Assembly: GCF_004379255.2 (NCBI RefSeq)
Contig: NC_056051.1
Coordinates: 27,618,663 to 27,682,662, forward strand
Direction: 5' to 3'
DNA from: Salvia splendens
Lineage: Eukaryota; Streptophyta; Magnoliopsida; Lamiales; Lamiaceae
Length of the DNA stretch: 64,000 bases
In this document: piece by piece, positions 11,561 through 22,327 of the stretch
Position numbering within the stretch: the stretch's first letter is position 1
Layout: every line of letters begins with the position of its first letter
Made by a program: the position numbers and the translations under genes
The notes under the pieces: model-generated
Told to the model about the DNA's origin: nothing
What the model saw: only the letters and a program-made list of their open reading frames with translations
The model's database searches: none

Positions 11561-13011
11561 TTCTTAAATTGATCTTGAACAGAGAGTAAGGTAGAGAGAA
11601 TACTCGTTAAAACAAGTGGTGCGAATGAAAATGAGGTTCAACGCGCGTATATATAGTGTTTTCGAATTTTTTTTTTTTAAATCCGACGCCGGTTTGGCGC
11701 CGATCCGGGACGCACAATGGCCCAATCAGTCAGTTGTACACCTTCATCTTCGACGATCATGTTGTGCATGATAATAAAGACGTACATTATATCAGCAATG
11801 CAGTCGACATGCCACAAACGCGTTGGTCCCTTAACTGCAGCCCATCGAGCTTGAAGCACACCAAATGCGCGCTCCACGTCCTTTCGCGCCGACTCCTGCC
11901 GCGTCGCAAAGTAGGCCTTCTTCGGATCTGATGCGCACCGGATCGTCTTCACAAAGACGGGCCACCTAGGGTATATCCCATCCGCCAAGTAGTAGCATAT
12001 CATGCTGGTTGCCGTTGGAGAAAAAACTGATGGCCGGACCGACGCCCTGGCACTGCTCGTTGAAAAGGGGCGACGAGTTGAGGACGTTTAGGTCGTTGTT
12101 CGAACCGGCTATCCCAAAATACGCATGCCAAATCCACAACCGGTAATCAGCCACGACCTCGAGGATCATCGTGGGATTTTTTCCCTTGTAGCCGGTCGTG
12201 TAAAACCCCTTCCAGGCAGCGGGACAGTTCTTCCATTCCCAATGCATACAATCTATGCTGCCTAGCATTCCCGGGAACCCGTGCTGATCCCCGTGCATCC
12301 GCAGCAGATTCCGGCAATCTTCGGGGGTAGGCTTTCGGAGATACTGATCACCGAATACTTCGATCATGCCCTGGCAGAAATACTTCATACATTCGATGGC
12401 AGTCGTCTCACCGATGTGGAGGTATTCGTCCCACATGTCTGCCGCGGTGCCGTAGGCCAACTGTCTGATTGCCGCAGTGCACTTTTGAATAGGGGTGTGG
12501 CCGGGTCTGCCAGCCGCATCGTGCCTGAAGCGGAAATACAGATATCGCTGCACCAATGCGTTAACAATACGCATAAATAAGTCCCGCCTCATCCTAAAAC
12601 GACGCCTGAAATGGTTGGCGTCAAAACGCGGCTCCTCTGCGAAGTAATCTGTGAACAGGCGCTGATGTGCAGCTTCATGATCACGATGCACCACTTGTCG
12701 ACGGTGGACAACTGGTCGTGGGCGAGGTGCCGCCGGCTGCATATAACTCTGCATCCATCGATCAACCTCACGGCTCGTATAGGCATCTAGCTCTTCGTTC
12801 ATCATACGCTCGTACTCATCCGCATCCCCACCATTACCACCAGCATTACTCATTTCTTAAATTGATCTTGAACAGAGAGTAAGGTAGAGAGAATACTCGT
12901 TAAAACAAGTGGTGCGAATGAAAATGAGGTTCAACGCGCGTATATATAGTGTTTTCGAATTTTTTTTTTTTAAATCCGACGCCGGTTTGGCGCCGATCCG
13001 GGACGCACAAT
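10426..13011. repeat. 1,293-bp direct tandem duplication inside the Harbinger element
   Basis: Bases 10426-11718 are repeated at 11719-13011 with no difference that I could see, including the whole 295-residue N-terminal transposase frame. The junction near 11716-11723 joins CACAATGGC to CCAATCAG, with TGGC shared by both parental sites, which fits microhomology-mediated duplication. The identity implies a very recent event or an assembly duplication. Confidence 0.9.
11677..12853 (-). pseudogene. Harbinger transposase, copy 2 of the tandem duplication
   Basis: The N-terminal frame 12853-11966 repeats copy 1 residue for residue, with both aspartate motifs. The C-terminal frame 12003-11677 repeats copy 1 until the duplication junction, where it runs into element end sequence and loses the last part of the protein. 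It has the same internal frameshift as copy 1. Confidence 0.85.
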
Positions 13012-13180
13012 GGCGCCCGTGAGGATCGGCGTCGGAACCGGCGTCAGCGCGGGAATCGGCATGGCGACGCCGATTTTGACGCCGATTTCGCCGACGCCGG
13101 TTCCAATGGTTCGGCGTCAAACCGGCGTCGGCGAAAAATCGGCGTCGCGGTGGTGACGCCGGTTATTGGAGATGCTCTTA

Positions 13181-14200
13181 TAACAAGCCATAGGTTAGCC
13201 ACAACTCCTCCTGCCACATCATCAGTACTTAAAAACTCCTCCTGTCACATCATCAGGACAAACAACTGGACAAGCAATAGACTAGCAATACAATAAACAA
13301 AATTATAAAAAATAAATAATTATCAATCACACAAAATACGGAATTAAATTTACGACACATATACGAGAAAATTCAATAATAACATTTAAATTTTAAAAAA
13401 GTATTGAGTGCCGCGGCGGCATCCAAATCGACCCGCATACTTTCGAGCTTTGAGTGAAGAAACCTCTTCTCCACGGGTCAGTTGCCGCCTTCCAGTCTGA
13501 GCCCGCGTTTGTTTCGAAAATTAAATAAATAAAAAAATAAAAAATCGATTGTCCGATTGCTCGCCGATCGGGAGCCTGCAATGGCGGCCAGTCGATCGGC
13601 GAGCGCCCGAAAATCAGCGTGCGCTCGCCCTTTTTCTCGCCGATTTTCCTCTCGCCGGCTGCAATGGTTCGGCGAGCGGACAGGCCAGCCGATTGGAATC
13701 GGCTAGCCGGTCCGGATGCTCTAACAACCCTTGATAGCGTGGGCCCTTCTTCTAATCCACTTTTTAAAAATATTCATTTTCAATGTTCTTTTTCATCACA
13801 TAAAATGGCTACTTAGTTTTAAATTTTTAATATTGCTGTGAACTAGACTTTAATTTTTAATACTATGATCCAACAGGTTCTATTGTTTTATATTTTATAA
13901 GTTTGTTGTAAATCCATGAAACCCAAACATAATTATAATATTCAATTAATTAATTTAATGGAGTAGTAGTACAAAACAACAAATTATGTAGTTTAATCTA
14001 GTTCTAGTAGTATTTAAAAAAAATCTCACTATAACAATCCTTCCCTCAACTGAAAATGATGATGATGAAATGAAATTAACTAGATGAAGAAAGTAGAAAC
14101 ACTGTAATTAATGAAATGTGTGGTAAACGAAAAGAGAGATGGAAGGAATTATAAAATCTGCTAATCAAATGGAAGTATACTAAGAAAACAGAATATGCCG
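13181..14200. other. Spacer with degenerate Harbinger-like sequence
   Basis: Bases 13184-13721 contain GC-rich repeats of GCCGATCGG/GGCGAGCG type and end GTCCGGATGCTC followed by TAA, like the ends of other Harbinger-derived elements here. A clear matching left end was not found, so it is probably a decayed or nested non-autonomous copy. From 13730 to 14200 the sequence is AT-rich and shows no gene. Confidence 0.45.
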
Positions 14201-14203
14201 AAT

Positions 14204-14922
14204 TTAATTAGGTTTGATGTGAGATGATTGGTAGTAAATCCTGAAGGCCTTGGGCAGATAAACAGGCAGCAAAAACCCAAACAAATTGAAGCACCAAAAC
14301 GCCATGTTGGCGACCGCCAGAGCTCTCCCCACATACAGCCTCCTCGCACTCCCCTCATACCTCCCGTCCGCCTTCCAGATCTCGCCTCTAATCCAGTCCA
14401 CGATCGTGAAGATCCGCCGCGAATTGTAGAAAACCGGCACAAACACGCGGATCGGCAGCGAGAATCCGCCGGAGAACGACAACCCCTCCACAAAGACTTG
14501 GCTCGCCAGGAGGAACACGTGCGGCGCGGCGGCCTTGATCCCCTCCTTATCCCCTTCGAATACGCCCTCGAATATGTAGGCGATAGGGAGGAAGAGGCCG
14601 ATCGCGGCCCCCGCGGCCACGTAGAGGCTGAGGAGCTTGTTGCTCTCTCCGAAGACAAAGGGCTAGGCCGAGATCGGGGGGAAGGCGGTTTTGGAGATGA
14701 AGTATATGTAGACGAGGGTGAATAGGACGAAGGCCAGGTCCTCGGGGCTCACCATGCCGCTGGCGGAGAGGACGACGCCGATTGCCAGGGCGTTGAGCTG
14801 GCGGAAGGTGAAGAGGCCGGAGGGTTTTCCCGCGGGGTTGAGAGCGGCGTTGGCGGTTTCGGGGTGGTTGTGGTCTTCGCTCGGGAGTGTTATGTCGCCG
14901 ATGGACCGATTCCGCCCGACAT
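14204..14922 (-). pseudogene. Plant multi-pass membrane protein (DUF7733-like), frameshift and stop
   Basis: The family has no established function. ATG at 14922 opens MSGGIGPS, but this frame stops at once; conserved sequence (NALAIGVVLSASGMVSPEDL) resumes one frame over, consistent with loss of one C from a CCC run near 14902-14907. A TAG at 14663-14665 then interrupts the frame before PFVFGESNKLL. After it come YVAAGAAIGLFLPIAYIFEG, FVEGLSFSGGFSLPIRVFVP and AFWCFNLFGFLLPVYLP, clear membrane segments, and the frame ends at 14204. The body is otherwise well conserved, so the damage is either recent or partly sequence error. Family assignment is from memory of the motif pattern and is moderately sure. 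Confidence 0.65.
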
Positions 14923-14950
14923 GATTGGTTAATGAGAATTGTTGCTGAGC

Positions 14951-15293
14951 AAATATGGATTTTTTTTACACACACAGAGTGTGCATGCGAGGTTTTGTAT
15001 CCGTTGCATACGTGGCACTTGTTGAGCAATTTATGAAATAATTCACCCAACCATAATGGAATACATTTATATGTATTGACTAGTATTTATCTGTATTAAC
15101 AAAACTAATATTGACCCATATTATTGTCACATCACAAGTAGGGCCATTAGTTTGCATGATAAGTAAATCTTTGGAATGAAATACTGATTCAAATGTGATT
15201 CTAATAATATACGTAATCATGTTAATAAGGGCGATATTTCTTTAGTAAGCAATAAAATAATCGATGCACTAGATTTGTGATCTAGAGAACCAA
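14951..15293. other. Spacer, no gene seen
   Basis: An AT-rich stretch between the membrane-protein remnant and the poly-C tract. No coding potential or RNA gene was recognised. Confidence 0.5.
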
Positions 15294-15320
15294 CCCCCCC
15301 CCCCCCCCCCCCCCCCCCCC
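15294..15320 (+). repeat. Poly-C tract of 27 bases
   Basis: An uninterrupted run of 27 cytosines between AACCAA and GAGCTC. Such a long C/G homopolymer is rare in plant DNA and the exact length is unreliable in any read technology. It lies about 150 bp past the stop codon of the C2H2 gene (which is on the minus strand), so it may lie in or near that gene's 3' UTR. Confidence 0.95.
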
Positions 15321-15470
15321 GAGCTCACCACTGCTCGAAAACAAAAAATCGGATTCCTCTATAAAATTTCCTTCACTTGTCCGATGGACGACCACTGTAA
15401 AACTGTAACCTCCGAGAGAAATTTGAGGGCAATGTCCTAAACTAAACAAATTCTGAACAATCAAATGTAC

Positions 15471-18400
15471 CTACGGGGTAGCTTTTTGTTTCTGTTTCGG
15501 TATGTATTTGAATTTCACACTCTTGTCTGGCTTTCTAGCGACCTGAGCTTGAATGATTCTGCCACACTGATTCTCACCATTGCTTCTAGGAGGACCTGAT
15601 GCTGGCTGAACATCAGGCCGTCCAGGAGGTTCACGCTCTGATGAAAGCGCTAACTTTATGTGGTCTCCGGCAATAGCTTCCTTCCATCCTGCACCAATTT
15701 GGGGTTTATAAGGCTCATTGCAAGGCAATAAAGCAATACAAGAATTTAACTTGGAAATTTATGTCCGTATAGAATGGGATAAAGGTAAAACAAGGCATAC
15801 TCCTGGCAAGAAACTCTTTCACAGCTTCACTGTAGAAAGGCATCAATCCTCCTTGAGCATTATCATCTGAGATGACATGGAATTGCTTCCCGTTTTGACA
15901 ACCATCACTGTCCAAGGACTCTGACTGCCCTGATCTTTCACTGGAGGGAGTATGGTTATGAACCTTAGTCAACATAGCACTATCCTCGAGATCTTCATTG
16001 ATTCTACCAACTGTCAGCACGTTCTTTGTCTCACCATGGCTAACAGGCCTCCAAAGTTTTGAAGGTGCTCGGTTGGTGCCAGACTGCAGAGAATTACATT
16101 TCACAGGCTTTTCTGAAGCATTTTTCTTCTTAAGCTGCTCTGCGCTGCAAGTATCTTGTGTTTCATTTGGGGGACTTGCTTCCTGCTGATCATAATAACT
16201 TTTCAGCGTGACAGGTATAGAACCGATAATCACCTCACCGTTATTTTGTTCTATTCGGTTACTTTCCACTTCTTCCAAAGAAGGAGGCCTCGGGTTCTCC
16301 CAATCATTGTTATTTTTGAACTTTTTGGTCCAGACTTTGCTTCCATTCTCAATTCTTCGGTCTTTGGATGGACCAAGCTTGTGCATAAGTTCAGGTTTTA
16401 ATGTTTGTGGATTCAAGTCTGCATGGAGGCCATATCGGCTGCCCCTTTGTGACTTCAGAGCCTGCAAACGGTTGGTGGCTGCATGCCGGTGACCATTTGC
16501 AACCAACATCTGGAGTTCAACTGCTGGGGAGTCCCTCTGTTTCTTATGTTCGCTGCTAGCATCAAACTGCACTTCTATATCTTCATCTGACTCTTTGTTT
16601 TGGGGTTGAACTGAGTCTATGGTTGTAGGCACCGCTTGTGAGTTTGAGTTGGAGCCGGATGGGGATGACATATCAGATGCTTCGGCTGAAGTTGGCCTAT
16701 CTACGGCATCAATGTAGACATTCAAATTGCTGCTGCACCCACAGTATTGCTCCTTGACCTTCTGTTCTTTTTGACGACGCTTTTTCTGTTTTTTCCTCTC
16801 CACAATCACCGCTTGCCTAGTAATATTTCAAACAAAGTAATCAGTGTTGAAACATTTGTTCCGGTTCCTGCAACCTAATCCACTTATGGATGCCCAATGT
16901 CTTAACCCTAATTTCGCATGAATTTTTTATCGGCGTTATACATGTCTCAGGTCTAAGCAGTTCAAGAATAGTTACACAAATATAGCAAGCATATCTCACT
17001 AAAATATAACCAAGCATTCACAGCACTACCCTCTGTTGGCAAATCAACCATGAAAAATTACACCTACAAACAAATATTGTGTACCTTTTTTGTTCAGCTT
17101 CTTCCTCCTCCACAAGTAGCTTCTGACATCTCAAAGCCTCTGCATCTTTGTCAGCAACCCATGCCTTGACCTGGTTGTGAAAGAATAACAACTTAAACTG
17201 TAGTATACTGTAAATCCAAGTTATTTGAAGTCATGACAACTAAGCCAAGGATAAGGGGAGGATACATAGCAGAGGTCAAATATACTTCCTGTTACTGAAA
17301 CATCATTTCCCCCAACGTGAAAAGAAGAATTTGGTTGAAGCTACAAATAAGGCTAGGAGAATGAATGTGTATAAATGACAAAGGCTAAATAATATTGAAC
17401 ATGTATAGTTCTTTTTTTCAGTGACACCCTACTGAGATTATGCAGAGCTGCAAGTTTACTTTTTAACAACAGCAGGGGTGGGGTATTCTTTGCTAATTAC
17501 TGAAAAGTTGAAAACTAAGAGAAAATAAGAGCAAATACCAGTAGTTGCTCAAAGAGGAAGCTTGTAAGCGCTACTAGGTTCTTCAACTCAAGGCTATTTT
17601 TAGCAGTTTCTCCATCAAAAACATAGTTCTGCACGGAATCAGCTGTACCAGCACACAGAAACGTTCTCTCGCTGGCATCATCAAGGATGCTAAACAGTTC
17701 TTGTGAGGATATCGGTAATCTGGAAGGCTTAGCTTGGATGATATCCTGGGATGAAGAAAGAATTGTATGAAACATTTGACAAAATGAAGGCATTGCATGT
17801 GGCAAAACTATACAAAGGGCATTACGGAATAAAAATAAATGAAGCCTCCTCACCAGAAGTGTGGCACCAGCCTTCACATAAGCCTGTGGGAGAGTCCAAA
17901 CCCCTGCTTTACGGAGAGAGGAAGACAAAGCTTTAACTACCGATGATCCTGGAATATCCTGAGAGGATGATTGAAAACCAAATAAACAAATGTGAATGTG
18001 AGACTGGATTAAAATAAAGTATGCCAGAAGATATTCAAAGAAAAGAAAGTGAATTATTACAACTAAATAGTGCTGACAGAAAACATGGGCAAAGTAATAT
18101 TTTTAATGTAAGAATACAACATACACCTCATAACATTATGGAAAAGTGGTAAAGACTCCTACTAACCAAAATGAAAATGAAAGGAGATATTCCACTGCAG
18201 AATCCAAAGAGATCCAATCTCATTTGGGAAACACAAGAATTAGAACAGTATTCCATAAATATATAAACATTGAAACAAATCTAAGTTCAATCAATGAGAA
18301 AGGGGAAAGAATTTTTAAGAACAAGCAGTATGTATCCACATATATAATACTATAGTTCAGGAGCTCAAAGTAACTTTTCAAAATATATATGAGCAGAACC

Positions 18401-20254
18401 ACAAGTTCCACTTCTAGAAAAATTCTTTCAGAATCAATTGGAAGGATGTGAAATTGTCAATGATTAAAGAAATAATAAAGACCAATTTCAACCACATAGA
18501 AATAGGAGCTCATAATACTCAAGACTCTAAATCAAAATTTTAAAGCTTTGTGCACACTAAGGGTGGTCATCTGTGCAATAATTATTCACATTCAGCAGGT
18601 ATGATAGCATAATGGATGACTCCCCATGTTAAATGGCATAGGCTACTAAGTTTTGCATTAATCATAACATCATAACAAACAAATTATATAGAGATAAAAA
18701 AAGGGAGAGCATAGCTACCTTAAGAATTATGTCATTAAATGACACTAGTTCCTTAGCATGCTGCAATGAAAGCTGCACACAGCAAAAAGTGAATTTTTGA
18801 AATATAGTGGAAAAGCAAAAAATGAATGCAAACAAGAAAGTAATTACCTCATCCCAAAATTCAGCTAATAAATCCCTATTTTTGTGCCATTCCTACACAG
18901 CATCCACACAAACATTAAGTATTATAGAATGTGAGACTCAAAATAAAATGTTGGTGATATTCTCCCAGATATCAACAACCAATAGATAATGTATCATATG
19001 CATAGATGTTTAATTAATGCTTCATAGAAAGCAGGCTATTAATTTGTGTGTGTTTCTTAGGTGCTTCAGAAAAGTTTGGCAACCTTGTTGATATTTAAGG
19101 AGCGGCGGTGCACTCGAATATGTCTTCTGTAGTTTATAGGAGAACAGAACTCCCGGTAACACTTCTCACACTTTTGCATCTGAACTTTTACAGGCGTCAG
19201 CAAGGGCAAACCAGAGAAATCTACAACTAAAAGAAGAAACAAGCATTAATAGCCAAACAAAATTTAATATCCAGAACCTACCAAACATGCCCTTTTGCAA
19301 AACAAAAAACAAGATCTAGTACAAATCAAGCATCCAGTGAAGGAAAACACTGCACTAGAATGAGTGACAAACATCAAGGAAATCCTTTCGCCTGCCGATG
19401 GTGCTTGCAGTGTTTGACATATGCCAAAAACCAGCAGACAGTGGGTGCTATTGTTAAATGTTGAACATTGTATCTAGCATTGTGAAAATAATGAAACAAC
19501 TATCAAATGCAAATTAATTATAAAAAAAATTAAGTGCACCCAAATCGAATAGGACAAAATACACTTCTACTCTACTTGCAAAGTTCTTTACAGAAAATGT
19601 ACTGGCTTCAGATCAGAATTGTGGGTAACTGATCAAGTGCAGAGGACAATTACAAGATTGTAGAGGAGCGGCGGTAACTTAATTATTGATGCAAGAAATG
19701 AGGAGCCCTATCTGTTAGGTGAACAACCCTAATTTTCTCTTTCCTATGGGCCATAGAGTACAGGGCTTTCGGCAAATAGCCCAATTATGTAGTACAATAA
19801 AGAACCGACGAAAAACTTGAACTAATAGGAAATGTGGCCTGTACATTTATTACTCTCAGTACATAACGCTTACACACCGTAAATGTTATTAAAAGAAGTA
19901 TACAATGTTCTATACTGTTGCAAACAAAGCGTATCACATCTGTATGTATTAAATTTGTATACCTTAAATGATGAAGATAGGATCACATAACCCATTTTAT
20001 AACCACACAATTAAGGTATTTTTTGTTCGTATACTGTGTACGGACAGCCAAACTTGTTAAACGATATTAATACCTGGTTGATCTAAGGCATTAAGCAATT
20101 GAATCCACTGCACTGGACCATCCACTGTCCTTGGAAAAGGGAGAAGAGGCTCCCTTCCTGTAGCTTGTTTGATGAAGGTGCCTAGGGAATCATTCCCTTC
20201 TTCTGATTTCATAGCATTGAGAGTTCCACTTGAGTAAAGCTTTGCAGCAGGCAT
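15471..20254 (-). CDS. Single C2H2 zinc-finger protein, nine exons, 682 aa
   Basis: I do not recognise a named gene. Exons read 20254-20074, 19220-19084, 18892-18848, 18772-18719, 17958-17854, 17745-17539, 17170-17085, 16816-15801 and 15688-15471, all with GT-AG borders; the sum is 2,049 bases and stays in frame. Exon 2 holds one canonical finger, CX2CX12HX3H (CEKCYREFCSPINYRRHIRV then H), near residues 75-95. A predicted helical region follows, then an acidic/basic coiled segment (VEEEEAEQKR, ERKKQKKRRQKEQK) that could be a nuclear localisation signal. The long exon 8 is Ser/Asn-rich and low in complexity, and the tail is basic. A nuclear DNA- or RNA-binding role is inferred only. The frame is undamaged, unlike several neighbours, which suggests selection. 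Confidence 0.8.
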
Positions 20255-21420
20255 TTAGGTTCTGATTACAATTATCTCATTTAGAAACACTTCATAGTTT
20301 AATGACATAATTGATCATATATCAATTGCAAAATGACAAAAAGAAGTCAGACAATAAAAGAGAGATAGCTCATACAAGAATGCAAAGATTCATTAAATGA
20401 AGCTCCTAATGTCCTACAACATTTACTAAAAAGATAAGCATGGTTTAGGTATGATTCCTTTCTCGTTATTGGATGAGAAAACTTGATTAATCGAACCACA
20501 GGCTGCAGACGAACATAGCGAAATTAGTAAAGCTACTTAAAATGTGTAGTGAACTATTGAACTTACACAAAAGGAGTGTTTATGAAATTAAATACATTCT
20601 TCCATAAAGCAACTAATAAGCTAATAAAGTTGCACGTTAAAATGAAAAATAAACACATCGCATGAAAATCAGTGGAAACTGTTCTTCTTAACTATCATTA
20701 CCAGCTCTGCTTCACTTATTACAGATCAGAAAGTTTCATGACTGTCCTGATGCCAAAACATGACTCATCTCGGCATGTCTTTATCAAGATATCCATAAAA
20801 CTAATCTGTCAGTAAAAATCTCGCATATCTTCCTTAGGGTGCAGCATATTGCTTACTTTTATGTAGTCTAACAGTCACACACATAAGCATTTGATCATTT
20901 GCTACCGTGCCTAACATCCACAGTATGGATTATTTAACTATCTCAGCAGAATAACACTGTCTATGATAGAACCAGAAATACACTAAAGCAAGAAGATATT
21001 CATACAAACGTTTGTACAGATAAATAGTAGGATTGAGAATTAGTGCAAAACCTCATTTTAACTACATAGGATCCAGTTCAAGCAAGTATTAGATCTTAAT
21101 AAACTCATACTTTAATTCAAACTTATTCGCAAGCAGAACTTTCAACCCATAAAAATCAAATTCAAACATTATGATCGAAAATCAATATGATGAACCAAGA
21201 AAACCGACATTGGATTGGATTGAATTCGCTGCCACGCAACTGTTGCAAAAACAAATAATGGTAAAAGAAGAAAACAAAAAAAGAATCCACAAAACAGCTG
21301 TAGGGTTAGTGTGCTGGTGATCTGTGACCAAATCCATGAGAGATGAGAGGCAACACTTACCACTGAACGAGAAATCACCGGCGACTGAACGGCGTCGCGT
21401 AAACAGGAAATGGAGTGTGC
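20255..21420 (-). promoter_or_regulatory. Probable 5' UTR/intron and promoter side of the C2H2 gene
   Basis: No coding sequence was found upstream of the start at 20254. The stretch is AT-rich, and a short GC-richer segment near 21360-21410 (GAAATCACCGGCGACTGAACGG) could be a leader exon separated from the coding region by a 5'-UTR intron. The transcription start cannot be fixed by reading. Confidence 0.35.
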
Positions 21421-21660
21421 GTATATATATTTGAAAATGTATATATGAAAAAGAAACTCAGGAATCGCCGAAACCTTTTAGAGAGAGAAAGCGAATGCAA
21501 ATAGGAAAAAAGATGAAAGGGAGATGAAAACACGAGCGGCTATATATTATTCTAGTATACTATGTATTCACACCAGACGAGGAATAATGAATCTATGAAA
21601 TTCTTTTTATTTTTGGGTTTTCTCGAAAATGTAATTAAAATGATCTCATATAATATGAAA

Positions 21661-21728
21661 AAATTGAAAACACTATATCACCAAAATTGAAAACACTATA
21701 TCACCAAAAATTGAAAACAGTATATACT
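21661..21728. repeat. Three tandem copies of a 22-23 bp unit
   Basis: The unit AAATTGAAAACACTATATCA followed by CC(A) occurs three times in a row, the third with one change (CAGTATATA). It lies just outside the gypsy LTR. No function is evident. Confidence 0.8.
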
Positions 21729-21750
21729 TTAGGGAAATATAGTATGAACA

Positions 21751-22304
21751 TGATACGGTACCTCAGGCCGTAGAGCCGCCACAGACGGCTGAACCACGAC
21801 GGGCCGAAGGAGCAGAGTCACGCCCGACGGCGGAGGACTCTATTGCGACGTCAAAGCCCAAGCGGAACGTAAAGGCGCCGAAGAGATGGGGCGACTTCGT
21901 ACCTGCATAGTCTATCTTTAATTAGTTAGTTATTTACTTTATTTTTATTTGTTTTATTTTTGAACTCTTAGTATTTTTATTATTTATTTTTGTGCCTAAG
22001 TCGAGTCGGGTTTTCTTTGTTGATTCTTTCCCGATGGATATAGGATTAGGTCGAATCAACCCTAGGGTCCATAGTCTATAAATAGGGCTTTTTGTTCTCA
22101 CATTATCTATGAATAAAATTTATTGATTGCCCAACAATATCGTTGTTTTCTTGAGAAACAAGTTACGAGCCTGATTGACTGGCGGGGAAGAACTCACGCA
22201 CACAATCCGCTCGAACCATCCTCCGCCCTAGACGTCGGGCGCAGGAGGAATCTGTTGCAGCCGAGAGAGAGAGATCGGCTGGGTTAAGGGGAACACCCTT
22301 AACA
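21751..22304 (+). repeat. Probable 5' LTR of the gypsy element
   Basis: The segment starts TGATACGG and ends CCCTTAACA, followed by ACTGGTGCTTTCATCC, which resembles the primer-binding region of plant gypsy elements. TATAAATAGGG at about 22077 is a good TATA box and GAATAAAATTTATTG near 22110 a polyadenylation-like site. The partner LTR is missing, so the ends are inferred. Confidence 0.6.
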
Positions 22305-22327
22305 ACTGGTGCTTTCATCCAGTACTC

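Larger units (their letters stand above)
9913..13177 (-). mobile_element. PIF/Harbinger DNA transposon with internal tandem duplication
   Basis: The 3,265-bp element is bounded by inverted ends GAGCATCTCCAATA (left) and its complement TATTGGAGATGCTC-like GTTATTGGAGATGCTC (right). It is flanked by a TTA duplication at 9910-9912 and 13178-13180, diagnostic of PIF/Harbinger. It carries a DDE transposase on the minus strand. The interior contains a 1,293-bp direct tandem duplication. No Myb-like accessory gene was found inside. A shared frameshift in the transposase suggests it depends on another element. It sits just upstream of the TIC32-like start codon in both arms. Confidence 0.9.

Noticed and set aside
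10294..11589. Plus-strand frames of 60-114 codons in the Harbinger element
   Set aside because: They oppose the transposase frames, have no recognisable motifs and are simply duplicated with the element.
14228..14725. 165-codon plus-strand frame
   Set aside because: Antisense of the conserved DUF7733-like membrane protein; composition reflects the GC-rich coding strand opposite.
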